Translations under genes and position numbers: made by a program
The notes under the pieces: model-generated
Told to the model about the DNA's origin: nothing
What the model saw: the letters and a program-made list of their open reading frames with translations, nothing else
Databases searched by the model: none
Shown: positions 9,401 through 18,298 of the stretch, piece after piece
Numbering within the stretch: position 1 is the first letter of the stretch
Layout of the letters: the number at the start of each line of letters is the position of its first letter
Assembly (NCBI RefSeq): GCF_004117935.1
Contig: NZ_SDOY01000101.1
Coordinates: 1-64,000 of the forward strand
Direction: 5' to 3'
DNA from: Streptomyces roseicoloratus
Lineage (GTDB): Bacteria > Actinomycetota > Actinomycetes > Streptomycetales > Streptomycetaceae
DNA length: 64,000 nt

Positions 9401-12400
9401 CGGCCGGGTCGTACGTGTAGGCCCGATTCGAGACGAGGTTGCCGCCGACCAGGCTGGCCGTGTTCTGCTCGCGGTAGACCGACTGTTCCTTGAGCTCACC
9501 GCTGCCCTCGTCGTACGAGCTCTGCGTCCACACCCGGTAGGGCTGGGCGCCGAGGGTGGAGCGGAGCACCTGGCCGTAGGGCGAGTAGACGGTCTCGGAG
9601 CCGTACCAGTCCTTGCCGGAGATGGAGAGCGGCTTGCCGTCCTTGTTGTAGCGGACGATCAGCTTCTCGGCATCGAACTTGCCCACCGCCGGAAGCGTGG
9701 TCTCCTCGAGCGCTCCCGTGTCCGAGTAGCTGTAGCTGTAGTTGTAGTCCCTGCTCAGGCCCCATGTGTCGGCGATCGACTGCGGCAGCGACAGGGTGGT
9801 CGAGGTCGGCTGGTACTCCTTGGTGTAGCCGTTGACCTTCTGCGTGTACGCCAGGTCATCGGTGTAGCGGGTGGCGGAGGCGGGCATGCCCTTGCCGCCC
9901 GGCACCGTGTCGTACGTGAACTCCGACAGGACCTTGCCGGTGGGGCCGTCCAGGCGCTGCTGCTTCGGCCGCGACAGCTCGTCGTAGCTGTTCCAGATCT
10001 TGACGCCACGGGCGTTGGTGAGCATCAGCAGGCGGCCGTGAGAGTCGTACTCGCTGCTGGTCGTACCCGTGTCCGGGTCGGTCGCCGTCAGCATCCGCCC
10101 GTTGTGGTCGTACGTCCACGTCCACGGGTGCGTCGGATCGGCAGACGCGGTGGCCTTCACGAGCTGGCCCAGGCGGTCGTACTCGTAGCGGGTCGAGGTG
10201 AAGCCGCCGGGTGCCGCCGGGTTGAAGGTGTCCGCGCGGGTGGTACGGCCAAGCGCGTCGGTCCAGACGCGGTAGGACGAGTCGCCCTGCGGCTGGATGA
10301 CCTTCGACCAGCCCTGGCCGTACTCGTAGCGGACGGCCCGCTCCGGGTACGCCCTGGAGGTGGCCTCCTGGGTGGTCGGGTCCACGTACTTCATGTACGG
10401 GGTCTCCTGGACCACACGGCCCAGGCCGTCGTACGTGTAGCGCGTGATGTTCGGAATGGCGGTGTCGGCCAGCGGCGTGAACAGCTGGCCCGGCGTGGCC
10501 TCCCTGGTCAGGTAGGCGTTGTTGGTCTGCCAGACCTCACCGGAGCTGTTGTACAGGGTGTCGGTGACGAGCCAGCCGGCGTCGTTGTCGGCCTCCTCCA
10601 TCTGCTGCCGCTCACGGCCGAGGCCGTCGTACAGCGTCACGGAGGTCTCGATCCGGTCCTCGTAGCCACGCGAGTAGGTCGTGACGTACGGAGGCTTGCG
10701 GATCTTGGTGTTCTCGTCGGTGGGGTCGGTCTCTTCCTTCGGGATCGTGTAGACCGCGCGGAAGTCCGGCACGCCGGAACCGGGGGTGCGGCCCGGGGCC
10801 CACGCCTCGGCAAGCCGGCCCATGGGGTCGTACAAGGCCTCGCTGACGTGGCCGTTGGCATCGGTCGTCTTCAGGGTGACCGAGCGGCCCGGCTCCAGCT
10901 CCTGGATCTGGGTGTGGCCCAGAGTGTTGGACTGCGTGATCTTGAAGACCTGCCCGGTGGGCGGGTCGAACGTGATGGTGGACGACTTGCCGTCGGGGTC
11001 TGTCTGGCGAATCACACGGCCGATGGCGTCGAAGCCGGTGGTGCCCGCACTCTGGAAGCCGGTACCAGCACCGTTCAGCGACCACGCCTCAGTGGCCAGA
11101 CCACGAGTGGTGGAGGCGAGCGCAGTCCCGTACGCCGTGCCGTCGTACGCGGTACGCGTAGCACCGCTCAGCGTCGACAGGTCCGCGAAGTTCGCCGCCG
11201 CACACGTCGTCGGCGAGACCAGCACCTGCTTCGAAAGCCCGATCAGGTTCTTCGTCGTCTGGTGCAGGTACTCCGACTTCGTGCACGACTCGTCACCGCT
11301 CTTGCCGGTGTCGCCCAGCGACTCCACCAGCACCGGCAGCCCGTACGTCGGCTCGTACGTCGTCAGCGTCTTGACCGTGCGCAGGGTGCGCGGGTCGTCC
11401 GTGTTCGTGCCCGACGACTTGGTGTACGCGATCTCCTCGGGCTCCGTGACGCGCCAGGCCTTGAGGTCGCTCACGCCGTCGTCGCGGTCGCGCTTGGCCA
11501 GTTCCGTGGCCTCGGGGATGGTGACGCTGCGGGACAGCCAGTCGGTGTCCGCGTCCGTCGCGTCGGTGTAGGTGAGTTCCTCGGATATGCGGCCGGCGAA
11601 CGGCTCACGGTCGTAGACCGTCGACCCGTCCGAGGCCTTGATCACGTTGCCGTGGACGTCCTTCATCGGCACGGTGTCGCCCATGCCGCGGAAGAAGCGG
11701 GTCACGGCCTTGGACTGCTTGCTGTTGACCGAGGGGTCCTCGGTGCCCGTGATGACGGTGGTCTGCTCGAAGCCCGCGAACTGCGAGTACGTCCGGGTGG
11801 ACTTCTTGGAGAACTCGGCCTCGGCCAGCTTCCAGCCGGGGTTCTTGTACGCGTACGCCGTCTTGGTGGGGTAGGCGCCGTCGACGTTCGGGAGTTCCTC
11901 GATCGCCGTGGCCACGTACTTGTGGAACCACGAGATGTCCTCGACCTCGGGGTCCGGGTTCCAGTACGACGGGTAGCAGAGGCGGTTGTTGGCCTTCAGC
12001 GCGGCCGTGTCCGTCTTGCCGGGCAGGTTCTGGCCGGTGGCGCAGTCGTCCGCGGTGTCGCCCCACGCGGGGATGTTGTACGTGACGACGGTCTCGCCGC
12101 CGTACTCGTTGATGACACGCGCGACGCGCAGCCGGGAGAAGCCCGGACGCGGGTCGATCGGGTCGCCCTTCTTGGCCGAGCCGTCCGCGGCGTCCGTGGT
12201 GCGCCGCTTCATGACGCGGTTCGGCATGTCCTCGGCGTTGGGCTCGAACCGCACCGGGTTGAGCTCGACCTTCGCGTCGGTGGTGCCCTTGCGGGCGTAA
12301 CCGGTGCGCTGGATGGACTCCAGCCACAGGGCGGTGTTCGCGTTCGGGGTGCCGTTGCGCTGCTCGGCGAAGCTCTGCGTCAGCGTGTACTCGTCGACGA

Positions 12401-14483
12401 CCTGGCGGGCGTCGGTGTCGGTACGGCGCTGGGCGGACGTGGTGATCTTGGTGAGGCGCTTGCGGGACCAGAAGCTCGGGCCCGCGTTCCAGCACATCTT
12501 GCCCTTGTCGCAGCGCAGGTCTGCGGGGGTGTCGTACCAGATGCTGAAGTTGGTGGGGTTCTTCGAGGTGAAGTTGGCCTCGGTGCACTTCACGGCGTCC
12601 AGGCAGCGCTCGTCGACGGTGAAGCCGACGCGGGCCGGGGCGGTCGCGCTGAAGATGTTGTCCTTGCGCTGGCCGTAGTAGATGTGGTCGAGCCAGCCGT
12701 CGCGGTCGTAGACGACCGGACCCTTGAAGTACAGGTTCCGGGCGTAGTAGTTCTGTTCCTTCTTCCACCACAGCGACATGGCGTTGCCGTGGACGTCCTC
12801 GACGTAGTCGAGGCCCCAGCGCCAGCCCTGGTTGCAGTAGGACTTCTTCCAGTCCTCGACCGTCGAGCCCTGGTAGCACGGCTCACCGGAGTGGTTGCCG
12901 TAGACGGGGACGTTGAGGACCGAGTTGGTCTTCGGGTCGTCGTCGGCGGTGTCCGTGGTGCCCTTGTCGGACCAGCCGGGCAGCTTGTTCAGGCCGAAGT
13001 GGTACCGGGTGCCGTCCTTGGTGGTGACGATCCAGTACTCGCCGTCCTTGGCGCCGTTGCCGGTGCTCTGGCCCTTGACCTGCTCGATCTTGGAGCCGTC
13101 ACCGTTGGCGGTGAACCACTTGCCCTTGGCGGCGTCCCAGACCAGCTCGGTGGTCATGCCGCCGAGCGAGAGGGTGGCGTTGTTGGAACCCCAGCACAGG
13201 TCGGGCGTCTTGTGGGTGGGGTTGTTGGAGCCGGCCTTCTTCGCGTCCTGGCGGCAGCTGGTGTACGTACGGGTGATGGAGCCCGCGTTGTAGTCCCAGC
13301 CGTCACCGATCCAGGAGGCCTGGTTGTTGCTCGACGAGGTGCGGCCGTCGACCGTCTGCGACGAGTAGCCCAGGGCGACCTTCGGCATGAGGCCGCCGGC
13401 GGTCTCCGGCACCTGCACGTCGTACGAGTAGGTGAAGGCACCGGAGGAGGAGCCCGCCGACCAGTTGCCGGAGGACAGCAGCGGGGTGGCGGTGAAGTCA
13501 CCGGACGCGGAGGCGCCGGTGTCCATCATGCCGACCGCGCCGGAGCCGCTGGAGGTGCCGGCGGTCGAGAAGGACGCCTTGTCGGCCGTCCTCTTGCCGT
13601 TGCCGTCGGTGGTGGCGTCGCCGCCGTCGAGCAGCTTGCCCACCGGGACGGTGCCGGTGACCAGCGTGCGGTGCTTGGCGGACTTGGCGGACTTGGTGTT
13701 GGTCGGCGCGTCCTTGGCCGGGACCGTCTCCACGGTCGAGCGCAGCGGCTCGAGCGTGTCGCCGGTGTCGGAGCCGTCCTTGCCGGACATGGTCTCCGTG
13801 CCGGCCTCGGCCTCGCAGTCGCCCACGCCGAGACCGTCGATGACGCAGTCGGGCAGCAGGACGAGACCGAACCGGTCGGCGGCCTGCGGACCGTAGAGGT
13901 CGGCGAAGCCGGTGGTGTCGACGCTGAGCGCGACCTGGGCGGCCGGGTCCGCGGTGGCCGGCGGCGTGATCTTCATGATCAGGCCGGGCACGCCCGCGTC
14001 CTGGGACTCGGTCGGGGTCTGCAGGTCGACGGTCCAGTCGCCCGCGACGGCCGCCGGGTCCGTGCCCTCGGGCACGCCGATGGCGACGGGCAGGTCACCG
14101 GAGACCGGCTTCATGGTGCCGGGCTCGTCGGTCGGCTCCAGCGGGGCCGTACCCACGCCGCCCGTCCACGGGACCGCGTTCTTCGGGTCGTACGGGTCGA
14201 TCGGGTTCTGCGGAGCCAGGCTCAGCTTCGTGTCCGCCGTGTCGTCGCCCTCGGCCTCGGTGGCCTTGGGCAGGTCCGGCAGATCGACCTCGGAGATGGA
14301 CTCCTCACGGCTCATGCCCGGGCCGGGGATGGCCAGCGCCTCCCCGCCCAGGCTCGTCACCGTCAGTGTCGAGGACAACAGCAGGACGATCGCCGCGCGG
14401 CTTCGCCGCCGGCGCCGTCGTTGAGACTCTGTCAAGGCTGGGCGTCCCCGCCCCAGCCATGACAGCGGACCTGAAGCACGCAT
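6423..14483 (-). CDS. Giant secreted RHS-repeat protein with ricin-B lectin insert, Hint domain and C-terminal toxin
   Basis: A 2,686-residue polymorphic toxin of the RHS/YD class. The ATG at 14483 is chosen because GGGTGGGAG precedes it at 9 nt; a GTG at 14576 has no such site. Residues 15-55 form an Arg-rich signal peptide ending near EALA. An SpvB-like region follows (SYDVQVPETAGG... GYSSQTVDG), then YD repeats over roughly 1160-1830. A ricin-B-type lectin region at about 1870-2000 carries QxW-like motifs (VAQAWHF, AAQQWLP). The RHS-associated core is near 2125-2170 (YDPVVGRFLSADP). An Ala/Lys-rich linker leads to a Hint domain at about 2393-2545 (FVPGTKVLMADGS, TDGHPFW, VHNC), which autocleaves. 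The last ~140 residues, ending NRPTLHHYARRR, are the toxin tip, whose family I do not recognise. The RHS shell would encapsulate the toxin. Confidence 0.9.
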   Translation of the reverse strand: MRASGPLSWLGRGRPALTESQRRRRRRSRAAIVLLLSSTLTVTSLGGEALAIPGPGMSREESISEVDLPDLPKATEAEGDDTADTKLSLAPQNPIDPYDPKNAVPWTGGVGTAPLEPTDEPGTMKPVSGDLPVAIGVPEGTDPAAVAGDWTVDLQTPTESQDAGVPGLIMKITPPATADPAAQVALSVDTTGFADLYGPQAADRFGLVLLPDCVIDGLGVGDCEAEAGTETMSGKDGSDTGDTLEPLRSTVETVPAKDAPTNTKSAKSAKHRTLVTGTVPVGKLLDGGDATTDGNGKRTADKASFSTAGTSSGSGAVGMMDTGASASGDFTATPLLSSGNWSAGSSSGAFTYSYDVQVPETAGGLMPKVALGYSSQTVDGRTSSSNNQASWIGDGWDYNAGSITRTYTSCRQDAKKAGSNNPTHKTPDLCWGSNNATLSLGGMTTELVWDAAKGKWFTANGDGSKIEQVKGQSTGNGAKDGEYWIVTTKDGTRYHFGLNKLPGWSDKGTTDTADDDPKTNSVLNVPVYGNHSGEPCYQGSTVEDWKKSYCNQGWRWGLDYVEDVHGNAMSLWWKKEQNYYARNLYFKGPVVYDRDGWLDHIYYGQRKDNIFSATAPARVGFTVDERCLDAVKCTEANFTSKNPTNFSIWYDTPADLRCDKGKMCWNAGPSFWSRKRLTKITTSAQRRTDTDARQVVDEYTLTQSFAEQRNGTPNANTALWLESIQRTGYARKGTTDAKVELNPVRFEPNAEDMPNRVMKRRTTDAADGSAKKGDPIDPRPGFSRLRVARVINEYGGETVVTYNIPAWGDTADDCATGQNLPGKTDTAALKANNRLCYPSYWNPDPEVEDISWFHKYVATAIEELPNVDGAYPTKTAYAYKNPGWKLAEAEFSKKSTRTYSQFAGFEQTTVITGTEDPSVNSKQSKAVTRFFRGMGDTVPMKDVHGNVIKASDGSTVYDREPFAGRISEELTYTDATDADTDWLSRSVTIPEATELAKRDRDDGVSDLKAWRVTEPEEIAYTKSSGTNTDDPRTLRTVKTLTTYEPTYGLPVLVESLGDTGKSGDESCTKSEYLHQTTKNLIGLSKQVLVSPTTCAAANFADLSTLSGATRTAYDGTAYGTALASTTRGLATEAWSLNGAGTGFQSAGTTGFDAIGRVIRQTDPDGKSSTITFDPPTGQVFKITQSNTLGHTQIQELEPGRSVTLKTTDANGHVSEALYDPMGRLAEAWAPGRTPGSGVPDFRAVYTIPKEETDPTDENTKIRKPPYVTTYSRGYEDRIETSVTLYDGLGRERQQMEEADNDAGWLVTDTLYNSSGEVWQTNNAYLTREATPGQLFTPLADTAIPNITRYTYDGLGRVVQETPYMKYVDPTTQEATSRAYPERAVRYEYGQGWSKVIQPQGDSSYRVWTDALGRTTRADTFNPAAPGGFTSTRYEYDRLGQLVKATASADPTHPWTWTYDHNGRMLTATDPDTGTTSSEYDSHGRLLMLTNARGVKIWNSYDELSRPKQQRLDGPTGKVLSEFTYDTVPGGKGMPASATRYTDDLAYTQKVNGYTKEYQPTSTTLSLPQSIADTWGLSRDYNYSYSYSDTGALEETTLPAVGKFDAEKLIVRYNKDGKPLSISGKDWYGSETVYSPYGQVLRSTLGAQPYRVWTQSSYDEGSGELKEQSVYREQNTASLVGGNLVSNRAYTYDPAGNITSIQERSVGIEERQCFAYDPLGQLAKAWTDKNQTSCSADPKNADGTVNVASGPDGSGYWQEYQYDLLGNRTVLNEKDLSGNTAKDAVTSYTYGKGVDKAQPHTLTKVSKTFTTPAGAQVTAEATRLYELTGETKSITSIQNGDKQELSWTPDGQVDRITGAGTGGKTPYVGLGQKCLDLKSGLASAGQPIQLYQCNATVAQAWHFEPVPGQSDAGLGTLQVYDTWCVQPTANTAGSALQLRKCDGTSAQQLKRNAAGQLTHVASGLCLAVQGAVNANATPIVLATCDAAQAAQQWLPQNDTRHIYGPDGGRLLTIQGKQATLNLGDTSVTVQQGGVLVRTERTYSAPGGAVMRYANGTGGDALVAQTTDHQSSAYTEVGLYSGQPVRVRKQDPFGNERAAGTAGQNMQNHRGFTGQTRDDASGFQPLGARLYDPVVGRFLSADPLLDLNDPQQANGYVYAHNNPVTYSDPTGLAISLTASEKAAALAGAGLSAAQVAQAQATMGKSLTSVILSVAWATLKDFIGINDAMACFGGDMWSCGSLIIGAIPWTKLGKIPSVIKAVNRTINAIQAFKAAKKAAEAVLKAAKAAEAAALRAKKAAIEKAKKEAAQRAKKKAAEAAKRKADAAAAAKRKTGNPVQKKSQAKAAPKSSSQPKPKASAGKSSGGGGGGGKAGGSSRSKGGSSGSGGSGKADGGSCPINNSFVPGTKVLMADGSTKSIDKVKAGDKVVATDPKTGETRIETVTAAIKGEGLKHLVTVTVDIDGKAGTKTAKFTATDGHPFWVPEIGKWINATDLTPGQWLRTSTGTYVQIGSIERWTARGATVHNLTVSDVHTYYVVAANVSALVHNCGSSRDNEGDGLTPENPAFDGDPYSVAARDARSDAWHEYFRNYEDLTRQLDRLSRYVADNPGARQRVNSNGPDFFRNEGNARGWDSWVGSPIFDGENIGLPANNQLRVMLNTSTGEIAWFPLKKGVHDYNRPTLHHYARRR

Positions 14484-14930
14484 ACGCGTCGACTCCCACC
14501 CTGGCAGTTCGAACAACCGATTGAGGTGCGGAAACACCAAAAGGCACACGCCTGGCTCAGGCGCGTGCGTGCGCACTCTCTGTCATGTCTGGACCACGTG
14601 GCAATTCCGGTCCGGACCGCGTAAAGCAGAGATAAGTGATCTCGCTCACGGGATGAAGAGCGTCGGATCGTCGCACTGACGAGCATTCGGACAGACGCCC
14701 CAATAACCCGCGATCATGGCCGTTCTCCGCACCGAAACACCCTGAACCGGACCTCACTGACGCCCCGTCGAGGAGGTTCCCTCGTTTGCGTAACGGATTC
14801 ATAAATCCTTCACGCATGGACGTGGTCCTTCACGTGTGTGATCGTGTGCGCGCCTTATGCCCCGCGGCCTGCCGAACGGGGCTTGCTGTGTTGTCCACCA
14901 TCCGTCTGGTTCACACGGGAGTAGACCGCC
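14484..14930. promoter_or_regulatory. 447-bp divergent intergenic region between RHS and DNRLRE/FG-GAP genes
   Basis: No gene is supported here. The region is visibly more A/T-rich than its flanks, with tracts such as CATAAATCC at 14801-14809 and GATAAGTGA at 14631-14639. It must hold both divergent promoters, but no clean -35/-10 pair stands out. GGGAG upstream of the GTG at 14931 and upstream of the ATG at 14483 mark the two translation starts. Confidence 0.5.
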
Positions 14931-17900
14931 GTGCCCGCGCCGCCTCGTTATCTCAGCCCCTTCGTGCGCACGCGCACACGGCTGTCCCTGACACTCGGCC
15001 TCGTTCTGGCCGCCCTGACCGCTGCCCTGCTGCCCTGGTGGCAGCCCGGCTCCACCCCGCCCGCCGAAGCCGGCAAGCGGCCCGTCGACGCCAAGCCCGC
15101 GTCGACCGGCCCCAAGGACGAGGCCACCGCCATGGCCGAGGCCGTCCGCACCGGCAAGAAGGTCCTCGTCGAGACGGCCACCACGGCCACGGACATGACC
15201 TGGGCCCTGCCCGAGGGCACGTTCCGCACGCAGGCGCACGCGCTGCCGCAGCGCGCGAAGAACGCCGCCGGACACTGGGCCCCGATCGACAACACCCTGA
15301 AGCGTTCCGCGAAGGCGGGCCGTGGACTGGGCATCGCGCCGGTGAACGCCGCCGTGCCGGTCCGGTTCGCCTCCGGGAACGCCGACGGCTCGCGTGCGAA
15401 CCGCTCGTACGCCCGCGCCCCGCAGCCCGGTGAGTCGGTGCTGGCGGAGGCCGAGTTCGCCGGTCACACCATTTCCTTCACCTGGCCCGGCGCGCTGCCC
15501 GAGCCGGTGCTCGACGGTCCGCGCGCCCTCTACTCCGAGGTGCTGCCCGGCGTCGACCTGCTGCTGGTCGCCCGCGAGGAGGGCGGCTTCGGCCAGGTCC
15601 TCATCGTGAAGACCGCCGAAGCGGCGAAGAACCCGGCCCTCGCCAAGGTGCGTTACGGGCTGCGCTCGGCCACCGCCACCTTCCGCAACGACCCCGAGCA
15701 CGGTCGTGTCGTGGCCACGGACAAGGCCGGCAAGGAGGTCGCCTCCCTGCCGACGCCGTTCGCCTGGGACTCCCGCGGCCGCGACCGCGAACTCCCCGCG
15801 GGCACCGCGCCGCGCACCGCCACGGGCACCCCGGCCGAGGTCCTGAAGCTGTCCGGCCTGTCCGGCATCGAGCCGGGCGCCACGTCCGCGCAGCTGCCCG
15901 TCGCGCTGGAGGGTGACGGCACCGGAACCGCCACGATCGCGCTCGACGTCGCCGGAACGGGTCTGCTGTCGAAGAAGGACGTGACGTACCCCGTCTTCGT
16001 CGACCCGACGCTCACTCCCGGCACCGCCGCCTGGGCTCTGGTGGTCAAGAACTACCCGAACTCGAACTACCTCAACGGCACCAACTACAGCGGTGGTACG
16101 ACCGAGGCCCGCGTCGGCCACGAGAACGACACCAACATCACCGCCCGCTCGTTCTGGCGCATCGGCTTCAACAACAACATCAAGACCGCGACGGTCACGC
16201 GCGCCGTCTTCAAGGTGAACAACACCCACTCGTGGTCCTGCAGCGGCCGCGAGTTCCAGTTCTACCGGACGGGCTCGATCTCCTCCGGCACGACCTGGAA
16301 CGCCCAGCCGTCCTGGTCGGCGCAGCTGAAGAAGTGGAGCTTCGCGCACGGCTACTCCTCGTCCTGCCCGGACGAGTACGAGGCCATCGACGTCAAGTCG
16401 ACCGCGCAGAGCGCCGCCACCGGCGGCTGGTCGAGCATCACCTTCGGCCTGCGCGCGACCTCGGAGACGGACACCTACACGTGGCGCAAGTTCGCCGCCA
16501 AGTCCGCGCTGATGGAGTACGACTACAACCGGCCGCCGAACGAGCCCACCGACGGTGAGATCAACGGCTTCGACTGCGTCGTCAGCGCCACCGGCCCGGG
16601 CCAGACCCTGGGCAAGACCAACCTGGTCCTGAAGGCCAAGGCCGTCGACCCCGACAACAACCTCAAGGGTCTGCGGTTCAAGTTCTGGAAGAAGGGCGAC
16701 GCCGTCCCGGCCGGCACCCTGGTGACCAACCTGTCCAGCGGCTGGGCGTCGACGACGATCGCGTCGACCACCCTGGTGGACAAGGCCACCTACTTCTGGG
16801 CGGTCCGCGCCGAGGACTCCGGCGGCCTCTCGTCCAGCTACTTCCCGGCCAACACCGCCGACAACTGCGCCGTCACCATCGACGGCTCGGCGCCTCCGCC
16901 GCCGTCGGTCGCCAGCACGGAGTTCAAGCGGGCCACCTCCGACGGAGCCACCTGGGCCACCGTCAAGTTCGGCTCGACCGGCTCCATGACCTTCACCTCC
17001 CCGGGCGCCGCCAAGTTCCGCTACGGCTGGGAGGGCGTCAGCTACGTCGACGTGCCCGCCACCAACGGCTCGTACACCGCGACGGGCCTGAAGCCGCTGC
17101 ACGCCGGTCCCAACTGGATGCACGTCTTCGCGCTGGACTCCGTCGGCAACGTCAGCGCCCGCACCGACTACGCCACCTACGTCCCGCCGCGCGACGCCGC
17201 GGACGGACCGATGGACGTGGGCGGCGACGGCGTCCCCGACCTGATGATCATCGACGCCAACGGCAACTTCTTCTCGTACCCGGGCACCCCGGGCGGCGAG
17301 CTGTACGCCGGCCTCACCGGCTCGTACTCCATCGGTGCCGACGGCAAGCCGGTCCTGGCGCCCAAGACGCCCTGGTGGAACGGCACCAAGGCCGCGCTGA
17401 TCTCCCACTACCAGGACGTCTACCCGGGCGACGGCTCGACCGACCTGTTCGCGGTCGACCCCGACGGCACGTTCTACCTGTACCCGGGTGACGGCTACGG
17501 CACGTTCAACGTCGACCAGCGGCTGAAGATCCGCCTGCCGTCGAACGCCCCCGCGCCGTCCACCTGGGTCCAGATGAAGGCCATCGGCGACATCACCGGT
17601 GACAAGCTGCCGGACGTCGCCGTGCGGGCCGGCACCGCGTTCTGGGTCCTCTCCGGCTACACCGGCGCCAGCTTCCAGTCGGCGACGCTGATGGAGGGCA
17701 CCGCCTGGGCGCGCCGCGACATCGTCAACCTCGCGGACATCAACAAGGACGGCACGCCGGACCTGCTCTGGCGCAACCTGGACGCCGGCTCCATGTACGT
17801 GCGTCACGGCAAGCCGGGCTCCGTGGCCGGCAGCGTCGACCTGAACTCCCTGAAGGTGGCCGCGAACTCGCTCAACGGCGACGTGTCCTACGGCTCCAGC

Positions 17901-18089
17901 TGGACCGAGGCCAACGTGTCCACGGCGATCGGCATCCCCGACGTCAACGGCGACGGCGTCCCGGACATCTGGGCCCGGTTCGCCGACACCGGCAACATCA
18001 AGCTGTACTACCCGTCCACCACCAACACCAACCCGCCGGTCAAGACGGTCCTGTCGGTGAACTGGAACGGCATCAAGTCCTTCGGCTGA
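14931..18089 (+). CDS. Secreted DNRLRE-domain and FG-GAP/VCBS-repeat protein
   Basis: A 1,052-residue exported protein. GTG start with GGGAG 9 nt upstream. A hydrophobic segment at residues 17-37 serves as signal sequence or anchor. A beta-rich region and a DNRLRE-like domain (about 360-525; motifs NYPNSNYLNG, AVFKVNNTHSWSC) are followed by a fibronectin-like part. The C-terminus has five FG-GAP-type calcium loops of the DxNxDGxxD kind (GGDGVPDLM, GDGSTDLFA, TGDKLPDVA, NKDGTPDLL, NGDGVPDIW). No catalytic residues are seen. It is divergent from the RHS gene and shares its secreted, repeat-built character, so it may be a surface or scaffold partner. That role is inference. Confidence 0.85.
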   Translation: MPAPPRYLSPFVRTRTRLSLTLGLVLAALTAALLPWWQPGSTPPAEAGKRPVDAKPASTGPKDEATAMAEAVRTGKKVLVETATTATDMTWALPEGTFRTQAHALPQRAKNAAGHWAPIDNTLKRSAKAGRGLGIAPVNAAVPVRFASGNADGSRANRSYARAPQPGESVLAEAEFAGHTISFTWPGALPEPVLDGPRALYSEVLPGVDLLLVAREEGGFGQVLIVKTAEAAKNPALAKVRYGLRSATATFRNDPEHGRVVATDKAGKEVASLPTPFAWDSRGRDRELPAGTAPRTATGTPAEVLKLSGLSGIEPGATSAQLPVALEGDGTGTATIALDVAGTGLLSKKDVTYPVFVDPTLTPGTAAWALVVKNYPNSNYLNGTNYSGGTTEARVGHENDTNITARSFWRIGFNNNIKTATVTRAVFKVNNTHSWSCSGREFQFYRTGSISSGTTWNAQPSWSAQLKKWSFAHGYSSSCPDEYEAIDVKSTAQSAATGGWSSITFGLRATSETDTYTWRKFAAKSALMEYDYNRPPNEPTDGEINGFDCVVSATGPGQTLGKTNLVLKAKAVDPDNNLKGLRFKFWKKGDAVPAGTLVTNLSSGWASTTIASTTLVDKATYFWAVRAEDSGGLSSSYFPANTADNCAVTIDGSAPPPPSVASTEFKRATSDGATWATVKFGSTGSMTFTSPGAAKFRYGWEGVSYVDVPATNGSYTATGLKPLHAGPNWMHVFALDSVGNVSARTDYATYVPPRDAADGPMDVGGDGVPDLMIIDANGNFFSYPGTPGGELYAGLTGSYSIGADGKPVLAPKTPWWNGTKAALISHYQDVYPGDGSTDLFAVDPDGTFYLYPGDGYGTFNVDQRLKIRLPSNAPAPSTWVQMKAIGDITGDKLPDVAVRAGTAFWVLSGYTGASFQSATLMEGTAWARRDIVNLADINKDGTPDLLWRNLDAGSMYVRHGKPGSVAGSVDLNSLKVAANSLNGDVSYGSSWTEANVSTAIGIPDVNGDGVPDIWARFADTGNIKLYYPSTTNTNPPVKTVLSVNWNGIKSFG

Positions 18090-18130
18090 TCCGTCCCCCG
18101 CACACCGGCCGCAGGCCGGCCGTACGGCGA

Positions 18131-18166
18131 GCGAGCCCCCGGCGCCTCATGGCACCGGGGGCTCGC
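18131..18166 (+). terminator. 16-bp hairpin (one mismatch) after the FG-GAP gene
   Basis: Arms 18131-18146 and 18151-18166 pair with one mismatch around a TCAT loop, 41 nt downstream of the stop codon. Confidence 0.75.
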
Positions 18167-18249
18167 CCGTCGTGGCGCCCGGGATGACCGTCGAGGCCCG
18201 GCGGGCCTCCTGCTGCCGGACACCGGGTCGACAAGTCGTGCGCGAGGGA

Positions 18250-18298
18250 TTGACGGCGTTGCTGACGGCGAGTCTCATAAGTGGCATGGCGAGTCTCA
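18250..18298 (+). promoter_or_regulatory. Promoter with 11-bp direct repeat spanning the AurF-like start
   Basis: TTGACG at 18250-18255 is followed by a CTCATA/CATAAG element at 18274-18281. GGCGAGTCTCA occurs at 18267-18277 and again at 18288-18298, 21 bp apart (two helical turns), with the ATG between them. The spacing suits a TetR-type operator, and a TetR gene lies downstream. The second copy is inside the coding sequence, so coincidence remains possible. Confidence 0.4.

Noticed and set aside
7563..14462. Very long plus-strand open frame opposite the RHS gene
   Set aside because: It is the antisense of a high-GC gene, has Val/Arg/Gly-rich composition without domains, and the minus strand carries clear RHS, lectin and Hint motifs.
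14799..17807. Long minus-strand open frame opposite the FG-GAP gene
   Set aside because: Composition is that of an antisense shadow; the plus strand shows a signal sequence, DNRLRE and calcium loops.
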